DNA from: Kangiellaceae bacterium
GTDB taxonomy: Bacteria > Pseudomonadota > Gammaproteobacteria > Enterobacterales > Kangiellaceae
Length of the DNA: 50,292 nt
Assembly: GCA_019090895.1 (NCBI GenBank)
Contig: JAHRVB010000175.1
Location: 1-50,292, forward strand
Direction: 5' to 3'
In this document: piece by piece, positions 1 to 8,515 of the stretch
Numbering within the stretch: the stretch's first letter is position 1
How the letters are laid out: each line of letters begins with the position of its first letter
Translations under genes and position numbers: made by a program
Notes under the pieces: generated by a model
What the model was told of the DNA's origin: nothing
Databases searched by the model: none
Seen by the model: the letters and a program-made list of their open reading frames with translations, nothing else

Positions 1-206
1 CGCCATTGCGCTGGATTATCCAAGAAGTGGTAATGCAAAACAGTTTGATTGGCCCATTTTTTCTCGATGGACCTTATGAGGGATTCACGATGTGGATTTA
101 AACCTGTATCAAACTGCCGAAGTCTGATTTCTGGCAATTCACAGTGCATGCAGCAGTCTTGATGCTCTTTCTCAGTCGCCTTTCCTTTCGATTTCACCGT
201 AGCCAT
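1..206 (-). CDS. M12-type (astacin-like) metallopeptidase, N-terminal part, cut by window edge
   Basis: The reading frame starts at the ATG complementary to 204-206 and runs off the left edge, giving about 68 residues. The readable part has a short Lys-rich start, a Cys-rich stretch (DCCMHCELPEIRLR) and then KKWANQTVLHYHFLD. The 'KW-N-T-L-Y-F' pattern is how many bacterial M12/matrixin-like zinc peptidase domains begin. The HExxH active site would lie outside the window, so the assignment rests on family resemblance only. No signal peptide is evident at the chosen start. It could instead be another secreted zinc hydrolase. Confidence 0.5.
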   Translation of the reverse strand, partial: MATVKSKGKATEKEHQDCCMHCELPEIRLRQFDTGLNPHRESLIRSIEKKWANQTVLHYHFLDNPAQW

Positions 207-885
207 AGTCAACAACCTTACACATAGTTTGATTAATTATTTTGTAAATGATCTTTTATCCAACAATGGTCACCAGAGACCAAAAAAAACTTAACTTGGA
301 GTTTCACTTCTATACAAAAATTGGACGACTTCTTTTAGAATTTGGAAGACAACAGAACGACCAAACACCAACAGAAACCTGTTTCAATTTTAGTGTTTTC
401 GAATAGGTTATCAGGAGAAAACTACATTCCCTGTAAAACGGTAAGACATATCCTTTTTTATAGGTAACAGAAATTTATACGCTCATTTTGTACTCGTTGC
501 AAATCCCAAATTGAGATTGAATAATTTATTCAAAGCATCGACTTTTCTTTTTCATGACGGAAACAAAAATCAACCGACGCGCTTCTAGCGGTCATTCGAT
601 CAGCAAAAAAATTAGAAATACGGTTAATAATTATTAACTTAAGTTAACTATTTAATTGGAATTTCGTCACAAAGAAAAGCGACGAGCGATGAACTTTTTG
701 AATGGTGGCGAACGATAGTTTTTTTTGAACATTCAATAAAAACATGCTCAACGGTTAACAAATCGCGTCGAGAATTCACTACCGACAGAAGCAGAAATTG
801 ATTCTAACCAAAATCAGCACGATTTGTCGTCTCTATTGGAAGCAAGATTTGGAAGCCTCTTTTAGTCACTACTTTTAGTCACTAC
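207..885. other. Non-coding stretch between the peptidase fragment and the PepSY gene
   Basis: About 680 bases without a convincing gene on either strand. It is AT-rich with small palindromes such as TTAACTTAAGTTAA near 636-649 and the neighbouring TTAATAATTATTAA. It must hold the promoter of the leftward peptidase gene and the 3' end region of the iron island. No terminator with a clear T-tract was identified. Confidence 0.5.
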
Positions 886-1506
886 TTAAGCACTAGACAA
901 GTAAGGAACAAAAAACCAATAGAGTATTACCGGTGATAACGTACCAAACAGTGCGGCCAAAATACCTTTTGTTCGTTTCTTACGATTTTGAAATAATATA
1001 ACCATTCCGCTGATTGCAAACAGAGACATAAAGATAGCTGATATATCAATGACCCAAGACCAAACCTCACCGCTGTGTCGCCCCTTGTGTAAGTCAGCCC
1101 ATACATTGACCCAATTACCCTTGCTGTATTCGATGGTCAGCTGGTTTGCTGGAATATCCGCAATTACCAAAGCATATCCTGCGGGTAGAGAATAATCAAA
1201 AATGATCTCTTTAGATTCACGGTCAAACTCGACTGTTTTTATGGTTTCTAAATGATACTTGTCCAAAAGATATTTCTGGATATAGGGGAGTACTTGCTGT
1301 AATGACTGCTGTTCTTGTGATTCACTTAATGCCATAGACACTGTCATTTCACCTTCTTCACTGGTATTGTCTAGCCAATCCACATGATTTAATACAACGC
1401 CCGTTAAGCAGAAGAAAAGTAATAGAGAAAATAATACGGTGGACAGGTAAATGTGTAACCAACGACTTGCTAGAAATAGTTTCTTTTTGATATTTTTGCT
1501 ATTCAT
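886..1506 (-). CDS. PepSY-associated transmembrane protein (207 aa)
   Basis: A small inner-membrane protein of the PepSY_TM family. It has a basic start (MNSKNIKKK), a first membrane segment at about residues 17-36 carrying RWLHIYLS and VVLNHVDWL, a periplasmic part of about 100 residues, and a second membrane segment near residues 155-178 preceded by LHKGRHSGEVW. It ends with a third short hydrophobic stretch. The conserved His residues at the membrane faces are typical of PepSY_TM proteins, some of which are linked to ferric-siderophore or heme reduction. I chose the internal Met at 1506 over the one at 1527 because the hydrophobic N-terminus then starts with the usual Asn/Lys-rich segment; neither has a strong ribosome site. 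It lies downstream of the receptor on the same strand, which fits a role in reducing or releasing imported iron. Confidence 0.75.
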   Translation of the reverse strand: MNSKNIKKKLFLASRWLHIYLSTVLFSLLLFFCLTGVVLNHVDWLDNTSEEGEMTVSMALSESQEQQSLQQVLPYIQKYLLDKYHLETIKTVEFDRESKEIIFDYSLPAGYALVIADIPANQLTIEYSKGNWVNVWADLHKGRHSGEVWSWVIDISAIFMSLFAISGMVILFQNRKKRTKGILAALFGTLSPVILYWFFVPYLSSA

Positions 1507-1768
1507 TGGATGTGATACGAAACACATAGTTTCATACTATTGCCTTATTGAGTATAGAGATAGAAGAGATAACAACGATACGGATTACAGAGCACTAACC
1601 GAGAACATTATTTGGTTAGTGTCTGATCATATAAAACGCTTGTTATTTTAAAAATACATCTTATTAGTTAAATATACATCTCACTCAATAAAACGTTTCC
1701 TGCAAAATTAAATGCCTCCCTGCTAAATCAACTGCGTCCTTGCACACGAGCATTGATTCAAAAGTGTA

Positions 1769-4162
1769 CTAAAATCTGTAACTTAAACTCGCAGAAAGTT
1801 GACGCCCAGGTTGAGTAAATCGGTCGATTCCATCGTCAGTGACACCACCGAAGAATCCGCCGTTACCTTCCCTAATATTACGAACTCGTTGCCAAAGTAA
1901 ATATTCTTCATCCAACAAATTGGTGACATTAGCACGTAACATTAGATTTTCTGCGATTGCGTACCATCCAGTTAAATCAACCACTGTGGACGAATCACTG
2001 TAAAAAACGGCATTAAACGATTGCTCTTCATCGACGCTATCCGTTAATCTGGCAAATCCAGAAACCCCCCAGTTATCACCGGTATAATTAAGTCCAATGA
2101 CAGTAGAGTCAGGTGAGATACTTTCCAACGGGTCGCCTTTCTCGTATGAACCAGAAACGTTACTTTCTGTATTACCCTCAGCGGTATTTCCGTACTCACC
2201 CGAAGTGTGAGAAAAAGCAAAGGTTGCAGTCAAATTATCATTGATGAACCAAGCAGCATCGATTTCATAACCAGTGATATTGATTTTCCCGGTATTGGTT
2301 GGCACTCCCCAAGTATCTTCTGTGATTTGTTCGATCAAATAACAATTATCGCCTACCACTGCGCCCGTACATTGCGGAAGCCACCACATGAGAGTTGCAG
2401 AAGTAATTGGTGCATCAAACGTTCTTGATTGATTTAGGTTTAAAATTTGGTTGGTATAATCTGAACGGAAAGCGGTTAATTTGATATTGCCTTTTTCACC
2501 GCTCCACTGATATGCGATTTCGTAATTTATACCTTCCTCTGCGTCGAGCTCAGGATTAGTGACAGTATCCAAGTCTGCTTCAGTACGTCCACTAGGTGAA
2601 TAAGTGACATTGCCAGTAACTGGATCCTCAACACGCGCCGTGTCAATATATTCACTACTACCTCCAGTATTTAGATACAATTGCTGAGTGGTCGGTGCTT
2701 TAAAGCCAGTACTAATACTTCCAAGCACTCGATGCTCCGAAGCGAATTCATAATTAACACTGACTTGATAGCTAACGGCTGAAAATTCTGAATCTTCAAC
2801 GACTCCGAGTGAATCAACAAAAGTATCACTTGTTTCTGGTGAATATTCTGTAGAGTCGTAACGTAACCCAGCAACTAAAGTAAGCTTGTCGGTTAGTTCG
2901 ATAATGTCGCGAAGATAGAAAGTTGATGTTTCTGTTTCTGTCGTAGGCACCCACGACGGATCGATAATTGGATATCCCGTTCTTAATCCTGTGTCTGTCG
3001 TTAGACCGTTATAGCGAATATCTTGAAGGTGGTTCTCTACTTCGCCACTTTGAGTTTCAAATCCATAAGCTATGTCGTGAGTTACACCATCGGCCACGAA
3101 TACTTTACTAAAATCAACCGTAAAGTGAGTTAGTTCTTGCTTGAAATTCCGGTCTTCTTGACGTAGATAAATAGAACCTCCGCTGGCATATGAAAAACCG
3201 GTTAATCCCGAAGTGTAGATTTCCTGCTGGTCGTATTTTATTTCTAGCTCATCGAGAAAACTATTGTTTGCCTGCCACTTATAAAATAAACCCGTTCGTT
3301 CTCGATTTGAATCATCGCTAGTATCAAAATCAAAATAGCTCGCTGATTGCCTAGAAAGCGGCGTTCCTTGACGCTCACTATTAAAGTCTTCATAAACAAT
3401 ACCTAACAGATGCTCGTCCGAAAAATTGTAGGCGAACTTTAGTAATAAGTTGTCCTTCTCACCATCAAACGGATCAGCTTGTCCTCTTGCTGGACCGTCA
3501 ACATCCACTCCATCATCGTGTGCAAATGTTTCACTCCCATCACGAGCCGTATATATCATTAAACTTTCAAGACCACCGGTTCTGTTAGCGAGCGAAAAAC
3601 TAGTCATTGTTTCATCGTTTCGTCCATCAAAACCCACTTTAATATTACCACCAAAATCATCGCCAGTCGCAGAAAGGAAATCGCTTGCGCTTTTTGTGGT
3701 GTACATAACAGCGCCACCTAATGCGCCGCTTCCTGCTAATACTGAGTTAGCCCCTTTAACAATTTGAATAGACTTTACACTCTCTGGTTCAATGGCATTT
3801 CGGGTGGAACTAAACATTCCATAACGACTAAAAGTGATTGGATCTAGACTTTCCCCTTGCGGAAGACCATCCAGTGTAATCGCCACTGCATCTCCTTCCA
3901 TACCTCTGATATTAAATCCATTATCGCCAAATCGATTACCGGTATTATTGACTGAAACACCTGGAATATTTCGCACGGTATCAAACACATCGTTGATCAT
4001 TTCAGACTCAATTTTGTCTGAATCGATGACACTAATATTTTGACTGGTTTGAGCTTCTTTTTCTGCTCCGACCTTCGTTTTTTGCAAAGTGTCCTGTGCA
4101 AAAACTTGTGAGTTTAATACGGTTGTTATCGCAACAACTATAAGTGTTTTATTAAATTTCAT
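1769..4162 (-). CDS. TonB-dependent outer-membrane receptor, heme/hemoglobin type
   Basis: 797 residues with a cleavable signal peptide (cut after ..NSQVFA, about residue 22). The N-terminal plug is at about residues 40-160, with the typical NIPGVSVNNTG, GFNIRGMEGD and SGALGGAVMY segments. A 22-strand-type barrel follows and ends in LSASLSYRF with a C-terminal Phe. Near residue 486 it has FKAPTTQQLY, matching the FRAP box of heme receptors, and near residue 535 NPEL, matching the NPNL box. This suggests uptake of heme or a heme protein, although the His usually found between the two boxes is absent. Energy would come from the TonB system encoded divergently at 8516-13555. A Fur-box-like site lies 34-52 bases upstream of the start. 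It could instead bind another iron complex. Confidence 0.88.
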   Translation of the reverse strand: MKFNKTLIVVAITTVLNSQVFAQDTLQKTKVGAEKEAQTSQNISVIDSDKIESEMINDVFDTVRNIPGVSVNNTGNRFGDNGFNIRGMEGDAVAITLDGLPQGESLDPITFSRYGMFSSTRNAIEPESVKSIQIVKGANSVLAGSGALGGAVMYTTKSASDFLSATGDDFGGNIKVGFDGRNDETMTSFSLANRTGGLESLMIYTARDGSETFAHDDGVDVDGPARGQADPFDGEKDNLLLKFAYNFSDEHLLGIVYEDFNSERQGTPLSRQSASYFDFDTSDDSNRERTGLFYKWQANNSFLDELEIKYDQQEIYTSGLTGFSYASGGSIYLRQEDRNFKQELTHFTVDFSKVFVADGVTHDIAYGFETQSGEVENHLQDIRYNGLTTDTGLRTGYPIIDPSWVPTTETETSTFYLRDIIELTDKLTLVAGLRYDSTEYSPETSDTFVDSLGVVEDSEFSAVSYQVSVNYEFASEHRVLGSISTGFKAPTTQQLYLNTGGSSEYIDTARVEDPVTGNVTYSPSGRTEADLDTVTNPELDAEEGINYEIAYQWSGEKGNIKLTAFRSDYTNQILNLNQSRTFDAPITSATLMWWLPQCTGAVVGDNCYLIEQITEDTWGVPTNTGKINITGYEIDAAWFINDNLTATFAFSHTSGEYGNTAEGNTESNVSGSYEKGDPLESISPDSTVIGLNYTGDNWGVSGFARLTDSVDEEQSFNAVFYSDSSTVVDLTGWYAIAENLMLRANVTNLLDEEYLLWQRVRNIREGNGGFFGGVTDDGIDRFTQPGRQLSASLSYRF

Positions 4163-4195
4163 GATTAGTTTCCTAAGTTTAATTTTATTTGTAAT

Positions 4196-4214
4196 GCTAT
4201 TGATAATTATTCGT
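4196..4214. promoter_or_regulatory. Putative Fur box upstream of the TonB-dependent receptor
   Basis: GCTATTGATAATTATTCGT matches 13 of 19 positions of the Fur consensus GATAATGATAATCATTATC, counted by hand. It includes an intact TGATAAT half-site. It sits just upstream of the receptor start at 4162, where a repressor would block transcription. Iron-dependent repression is inference. Confidence 0.6.
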
Positions 4215-4263
4215 ATTTAAGATTCAAGCAAAGTCATCCCATTATTTCATTTGAAATTCTCCG

Positions 4264-6132
4264 CTAGTCTTGGTGGTTGTTTGCTAAATTACGAGAGGTA
4301 CTTGAGGGTGGTACTTCTATGTTTGATTCTTGTATGTTTGATTCTTGTATGTTTGATTCTTGTATGTTTGATTCTTGTATGTTTAACTCTTGAATGTCTA
4401 ATTCTCGAACGCCTAGTTTTTGATCGTCTAATTCTTGATGGCTAGTCGTTAATTGATGGGAGGCTTGCTTCGACGCAAGTTGAAGCTCTTGTGGAGTGTA
4501 AATCAAAGTTACCTTTCCAACTTCTCCTTTTGCATCGAGAGAAATTGGTTGTGATATATTTTTTGTATTGACCGAATCACCAAACTCAAACGACACCTTT
4601 TGGTAGTCATGACCACCACCTTCACGTGAAGCTTCGACGTTTAAGTAATACTGACTTGCTTGGTCCACGTTTCCAAAGTCATCGAGTCCATCCCAATAGA
4701 GTTCATATAAACCAGGTCTTCTAGTTGGCCGAGCTATTCCATCAATTAAAGTACGATTTTTTCGACCCACTCGTCGCCACCAGCGAGTATTCTCTTTTGC
4801 CCAGCGATTACTTTCACCAAGCAATAATAAATTCCGTACGCTCTTGTTCTTCCGGTTACTCACCCAAATAGCAACGTATGGTTTGTGATATTTAGTGCTC
4901 TCTTCAAGATCCGGTATTTGATATTTTATCAAGATGCCTTTGCTGCCAATCTTTGTATTTAGGTTGACGTCTTTGCCTTCAATTTGCTCAGCTTGCACTA
5001 CTTTTTCAGTGTCTTCTTTCGAATGATTGAGCGGAGATATTGGACGATTATTTGAAAGTTGTTTTGCTTGGTACACCGCTTTTGAAGCTAGATAAGCAGT
5101 CCATCCTTTTGATGCCAATTTTAAACCATCGGGTAACATGATTAAAGCTTCGACATTATCCAACTGATTAACCCAATCAATTCCTTGCGCTGCCGTTTGG
5201 GAACTGAGTGCTGTCGCCACTGCATCCGCAGTAATAGCATCTGCTGCAATTACCGTTGCTGCTGGAGCATCATTCATAGGCCAGCCATCTTGTGGATTGA
5301 TTATATGACTAAACCGCCGCCTTTCTATCTCCCTGAATCGACTCGTATGTCCACTGGATGCAATGGCCATTGATTGAAGATTGATGATCATTTGATCATT
5401 GTTAAGCGAAGTTTCATTTGCCGCATCGACTGAATCGGTTAAAAAATGAGGTTCTGCAACAAGTACTTTCCAATGCTCTTCACCATTCGGCTTGCCCCAA
5501 TAAAAAGCATCTCCGCCTATATCTAACTTAATCCCTGTTGCTGTAGGTAATAACTGGCGAAGATAACTGGTTGCCTGGTCAATGATAAAACCTTTGGCTA
5601 ACCCGGCAAGGTCGAGAGAGATAGTCTTATCAAATTCTACATGGTTGTTTCTCAGGTCAACCGTTAAATTGGCACGTTCAATGTCACGTGCTTGGTACCT
5701 GACTTTGATACGGTCTGGTACTTGCTGGTTTCGTTCAGCATCCAACCATAGTTGTCTAATTTTACCCATTCGACAACTGAACTTTCTGTGGGATAAAGCT
5801 CTCCATTTTTCACAAAGCGAAACTACTTTTATCAATTCGTCGGCGATATCATCATCTTTACCCACCGAATTTAACTGGGTAATCTGACTGGTATTTTTCC
5901 ATGTTGATAGGATGTTTTCCAAACGCTGAATTTCTTCAAGGGTTTTGGATAGAGCGACGTTGGCCTGAACTTCTTTAATACCATAAATATCAACATCTAG
6001 AGAGGTACCTAACACGTTGTCGTAATGTGCATTATATATCAATTTTTCGGCGAGAACGTAACCGACATTGCAAAGAGATAATAGTAGCACTAAGCCGATG
6101 CATGAAAGAATTGATGTGCTGAGTCGTATCAT
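4264..6132 (-). CDS. ApbE-type FAD:protein FMN transferase fused to a DUF2271 domain
   Basis: 622 residues. An N-terminal membrane/signal segment (residues about 8-28) precedes an ApbE domain at about residues 30-345. That domain has the usual landmarks: LSTWKNTSQITQLN, SLDLAGLAKGFIID, KLDIGGDAFYWG, SGHTSRF, FSHIINPQDGWP and the late TADAVATALSS. ApbE enzymes move FMN from FAD onto a Thr of extracytoplasmic target proteins. A linker leads to a DUF2271 domain at roughly 395-540 (VAIWVSN, WWRRVG, RRPGLYELYWDG). The C-terminal tail is built of tandem pentapeptides (see 4318-4437). The two domains are often encoded side by side near PepSY and DUF4198 genes in flavin-based extracytoplasmic redox loci; here they are one polypeptide. 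Location is inferred to be periplasmic. It follows the EF-hand gene and precedes the receptor gene on the same strand. Confidence 0.88.
   Translation of the reverse strand: MIRLSTSILSCIGLVLLLSLCNVGYVLAEKLIYNAHYDNVLGTSLDVDIYGIKEVQANVALSKTLEEIQRLENILSTWKNTSQITQLNSVGKDDDIADELIKVVSLCEKWRALSHRKFSCRMGKIRQLWLDAERNQQVPDRIKVRYQARDIERANLTVDLRNNHVEFDKTISLDLAGLAKGFIIDQATSYLRQLLPTATGIKLDIGGDAFYWGKPNGEEHWKVLVAEPHFLTDSVDAANETSLNNDQMIINLQSMAIASSGHTSRFREIERRRFSHIINPQDGWPMNDAPAATVIAADAITADAVATALSSQTAAQGIDWVNQLDNVEALIMLPDGLKLASKGWTAYLASKAVYQAKQLSNNRPISPLNHSKEDTEKVVQAEQIEGKDVNLNTKIGSKGILIKYQIPDLEESTKYHKPYVAIWVSNRKNKSVRNLLLLGESNRWAKENTRWWRRVGRKNRTLIDGIARPTRRPGLYELYWDGLDDFGNVDQASQYYLNVEASREGGGHDYQKVSFEFGDSVNTKNISQPISLDAKGEVGKVTLIYTPQELQLASKQASHQLTTSHQELDDQKLGVRELDIQELNIQESNIQESNIQESNIQESNIEVPPSSTSRNLANNHQD
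4318..4437 (-). repeat. 15-bp minisatellite (8 units) encoding pentapeptides at the ApbE C-terminus
   Basis: Eight in-phase 15-bp units read on the minus strand as QELDD, QKLGV, RELDI, QELNI and then QESNI four times. The four QESNI units (4318-4377) are identical at DNA level, and the upstream units are progressively more diverged. The array keeps the frame, so gain or loss of units changes only tail length. The pattern is that of a variable-number tandem repeat that expanded recently at its distal end. Confidence 0.95.
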
Positions 6133-6239
6133 TTAATTTATTTCTGTTTTGTCTGTAGTCATTCAAGTTGAAACGCCATCGCTCACAATGCTGGAATAAA
6201 CTTCCTTATACCTGAACAAATTCAGATCTAATTCAGAGC

Positions 6240-6261
6240 TAGTTAAGATCTAGTTAAGATC
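6240..6261. repeat. Two tandem 11-bp copies in the ApbE/EF-hand intergenic gap
   Basis: TAGTTAAGATC occurs twice in direct succession, flanked by related partial copies (CAGATCTAATTCAGAGC before, TATATTAGAGC after). The surrounding gap 6133-6317 has no gene. Function is unknown; it may be simple sequence or part of a promoter for the ApbE gene. Confidence 0.6.
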
Positions 6262-6317
6262 TATATTAGAGCTATTTTATTCCCGCATCGAAGCAACGTA
6301 ATTGAATTGATGATGCT

Positions 6318-7271
6318 CTAATATTTCGCTACCGACTTGGTGGTTTTTTTCTTATCATGGCTTTTGTCTTTATCATGATGCTTGTGTTTTTCAGGCGCAG
6401 GGTCATTCATATTGACCATTCCGTCTTTATTAGTATCCCATCGAGTAAAACTTCGCTTGCCTGATAGTTGAAATTCGATAAATGTCATTTTCCCATTTTC
6501 GTTATCATCCAATACTCCGAACCTAACATGAGTTTGTTTAATGGCTGCTTTACGCGTTCTTGCAATTTGTTTGTCCAGTCTATTTTCGTATTCGAAGATA
6601 TACTCTTGTTCGCTCAACCAACCGTTTTGATCTTCATCTGCGCGGTCAAAATCCTGTCGTCGACGAGCATTGAATTCTTTTTGGTCAATCGTTGCATTTT
6701 CATTTAAATCGTACTTAGTAAAAAAACCTTCTCGGCTATGAGTTGTCGGCATTTTAAGTATACGTTTTGCTCTGCGAAGCGTGCTCTGTTTTCTACCTGC
6801 TATTTCTTGTGCTGTTTGAACTTTTTTAGATTTTTTCCATTCCTTCTTTACTGGCTGTGGGTCTTGTTCGTTAATGACTCCGTCCTCATTGACATCATAA
6901 CGCTTAAAGCTTCTTTTCCCGGAAGCTTGATACTCTTTCCACTCCATCCGTTTATTTTCGCTCTTATCTAACGATTTAAACCGAACGACTGTTTGCTTTA
7001 CCTGGCCTTTTCTATCTTTCTCTAATTGCTTATCCATGCGGTTAGTGTATTCAAAGACATATTCGTCTTCAGTCACAACACCGTCTTTATTTTCATCAGC
7101 GAAGTCAAATTTGTGCTGTCTCGCTTGATTAAATTCAGACTGGATTAAATTTCCATCTTTATCAAGGTCATACTGGTCAAGGTAAACTTGTTTTCGATGT
7201 GAAGCCGCTTCAGCACTAATCACTGAGAAGAAACTGATCGTTGCAATGCAAACTAACATTAATTTTTTCAT
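6318..7271 (-). CDS. Secreted EF-hand protein with eight calcium-binding-type loops
   Basis: 317 residues with a signal peptide (MKKLMLVCIATISFFSVISAEA). It is made of two homologous halves, each with four EF-hand-like loops. First half: DLDKDGNLIQSE, DENKDGVVTEDE, DKSENKRMEWKE, DVNEDGVINEQD. Second half: DLNENATIDQKE, DEDQNGWLSEQE, DDNENGKMTFIE, DTNKDGMVNMND. The halves share the QxxFxxARRxxFDxAD and YENRxDKQ patterns, so the gene arose by internal duplication. The tail is rich in His and Lys (KHKHHDKDKSHDKKK), suggesting an extra metal-binding or charged segment. I chose the start at 7271 because it gives the signal peptide and has CAGGA upstream; an in-frame start at 7307 would add 12 polar residues. 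It lies between DUF4198 and ApbE in the iron island, so a periplasmic metal-binding role is likely but unproven. Confidence 0.85.
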   Translation of the reverse strand: MKKLMLVCIATISFFSVISAEAASHRKQVYLDQYDLDKDGNLIQSEFNQARQHKFDFADENKDGVVTEDEYVFEYTNRMDKQLEKDRKGQVKQTVVRFKSLDKSENKRMEWKEYQASGKRSFKRYDVNEDGVINEQDPQPVKKEWKKSKKVQTAQEIAGRKQSTLRRAKRILKMPTTHSREGFFTKYDLNENATIDQKEFNARRRQDFDRADEDQNGWLSEQEYIFEYENRLDKQIARTRKAAIKQTHVRFGVLDDNENGKMTFIEFQLSGKRSFTRWDTNKDGMVNMNDPAPEKHKHHDKDKSHDKKKTTKSVAKY

Positions 7272-7310
7272 CTTAAAATCCTGTTTTGGAATCTGTTTTT
7301 CTCGCAAAAA

Positions 7311-8102
7311 CTATTCGGCAGCTTCAATAACGAGAGTATAGGTATTACTGATTTCCGGCGCTAACGAACCTTTGGGCGCTTCACTGCGAAATCGTGAGCG
7401 TAATAGATAAACGCCTTTGTTGTCAGGAGTAAAATTAAACTCGCCTTTAGCATTGCTTGTTAAAGAAATGGTTGCTTTCTCATCACTAAACTGGTCATTC
7501 GCTTCAAATACATCAATGGTTAAATCCGCTAATGGTTTACCGTTAAACAGGCTAATCATTGATAATGTTTCACCTACAAACAGTTCATTGGGATGACTAA
7601 CAGAGACGTATTCCAAACCATTATTACGTGCTTTTAGGGCGATATTACTCGGTGCATCTCTACTAACATAGGTCTCTGCTAAGGTGAGAGACTGGAAAAA
7701 TGATAAAAGTTTTCCACCTTTAGGAACTGGGTCCGTTGGATTTTCAAGAGTCTTCCTTTTACCGTCGACTTCATAGACTTTAAAAACTCGCCCCAAGCGT
7801 TTTCCAGTACTAAATCGATATGTCCCTTCGTCTTTCAATTCATGCTCAACCACCATTCGCAAATTCATTTTGACGATATTGTCAGGATTAATCGTCTTTC
7901 CATTTGGAGTGAGTACAGTGTAAATACTGTTATTAAAAGCAAGCTCAGGCACAAAGAATTTTTCCGCAAATGCTGCATCTAAGGTAACCCTGTCTCGGTT
8001 CGATGCTTCAAAAGTAGATGGTGTTAAATAAGGTGTGTGTGCATAAATACTATTAGTTACCAATACTAAACTGGCAACAATGAGCGCTCTGTTTAAATTC
8101 AT
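7311..8102 (-). CDS. DUF4198 periplasmic protein, first gene of the leftward iron operon
   Basis: 263 residues with a signal peptide cut after SIYA, followed by HTPYLTPSTF, the usual 'H-PY/W' start of mature DUF4198 proteins. The rest is beta-rich, with VGETLSMISLFNGKPLADLTIDVF and a final Ig-like half that ends in YTLVIE. Relatives are found with TonB-dependent receptors and metal uptake genes, and the family is thought to handle metal or bind the receptor side of the periplasm. The start at 8102 has GGAAAG at the right distance; an upstream ATG at 8114 lacks one. Only 39 bases separate it from the EF-hand gene, suggesting co-transcription. Its promoter faces two Fur-box-like sites. Confidence 0.8.
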   Translation of the reverse strand: MNLNRALIVASLVLVTNSIYAHTPYLTPSTFEASNRDRVTLDAAFAEKFFVPELAFNNSIYTVLTPNGKTINPDNIVKMNLRMVVEHELKDEGTYRFSTGKRLGRVFKVYEVDGKRKTLENPTDPVPKGGKLLSFFQSLTLAETYVSRDAPSNIALKARNNGLEYVSVSHPNELFVGETLSMISLFNGKPLADLTIDVFEANDQFSDEKATISLTSNAKGEFNFTPDNKGVYLLRSRFRSEAPKGSLAPEISNTYTLVIEAAE

Positions 8103-8142
8103 TTTGCTTTCCATTCTGAGCTATAATTTCGATACATTATAT

Positions 8143-8161
8143 GCGAATGATAATGATTTGC
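8143..8161. promoter_or_regulatory. Putative Fur box (leftward operon)
   Basis: GCGAATGATAATGATTTGC matches 14 of 19 Fur-consensus positions by hand count, with an uninterrupted AATGATAAT core. It lies 41-59 bases upstream of the DUF4198 start. Confidence 0.65.
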
Positions 8162-8249
8162 AAATGCATTTGAAGGATATTTCCACTTTTTTTTAGAAAA
8201 TGAGTCTTTTACTAATTACTGACAAAAGAGTGAATTAAGACTTGCAAAT

Positions 8250-8268
8250 ACAAATGGGAATGATTATC
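8250..8268. promoter_or_regulatory. Putative Fur box (rightward TonB operon)
   Basis: ACAAATGGGAATGATTATC matches 13 of 19 Fur-consensus positions, with a perfect ATTATC end. It lies about 250 bases before the DUF3450 gene, leaving room for a promoter and a long leader. Confidence 0.55.
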
Positions 8269-8515
8269 TTTTGCGTATACGGTTTAATAAGGATAAATTA
8301 GACGCTCTATATTCGGTCTGAAGTTGATTAAAACCAAGCGGTTTGGATTATTTTTGGGTATTTCAACGCTAAATTAACGCGTTTTAAGGGTAACAGTTTT
8401 TAACGGTATCAGTAGAGCAATGCTAGCAACCGACAATCACGAAAGAGCAAACTAACGCTCTCCCGTTTATTTTCAGAATTTATTGCAAATCCATTTTTTC
8501 AGGTCTAATTATTTA

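Larger units (their letters stand above)
8115..8515. promoter_or_regulatory. Divergent control region of the iron island
   Basis: About 400 bases separate the leftward DUF4198 operon from the rightward TonB-system operon. Two Fur-box-like sequences (8143-8161 and 8250-8268) lie in its left half, one near each presumed promoter. The remaining part (8280-8500) is AT-rich with no gene seen. The arrangement predicts that both transcription units respond together to iron. Confidence 0.6.

Noticed and set aside
4251..4445. Plus-strand open frame with repeated LILVC units
   Set aside because: It is the antisense reading of the QESNI minisatellite in the ApbE gene; its regularity comes from the DNA repeat.
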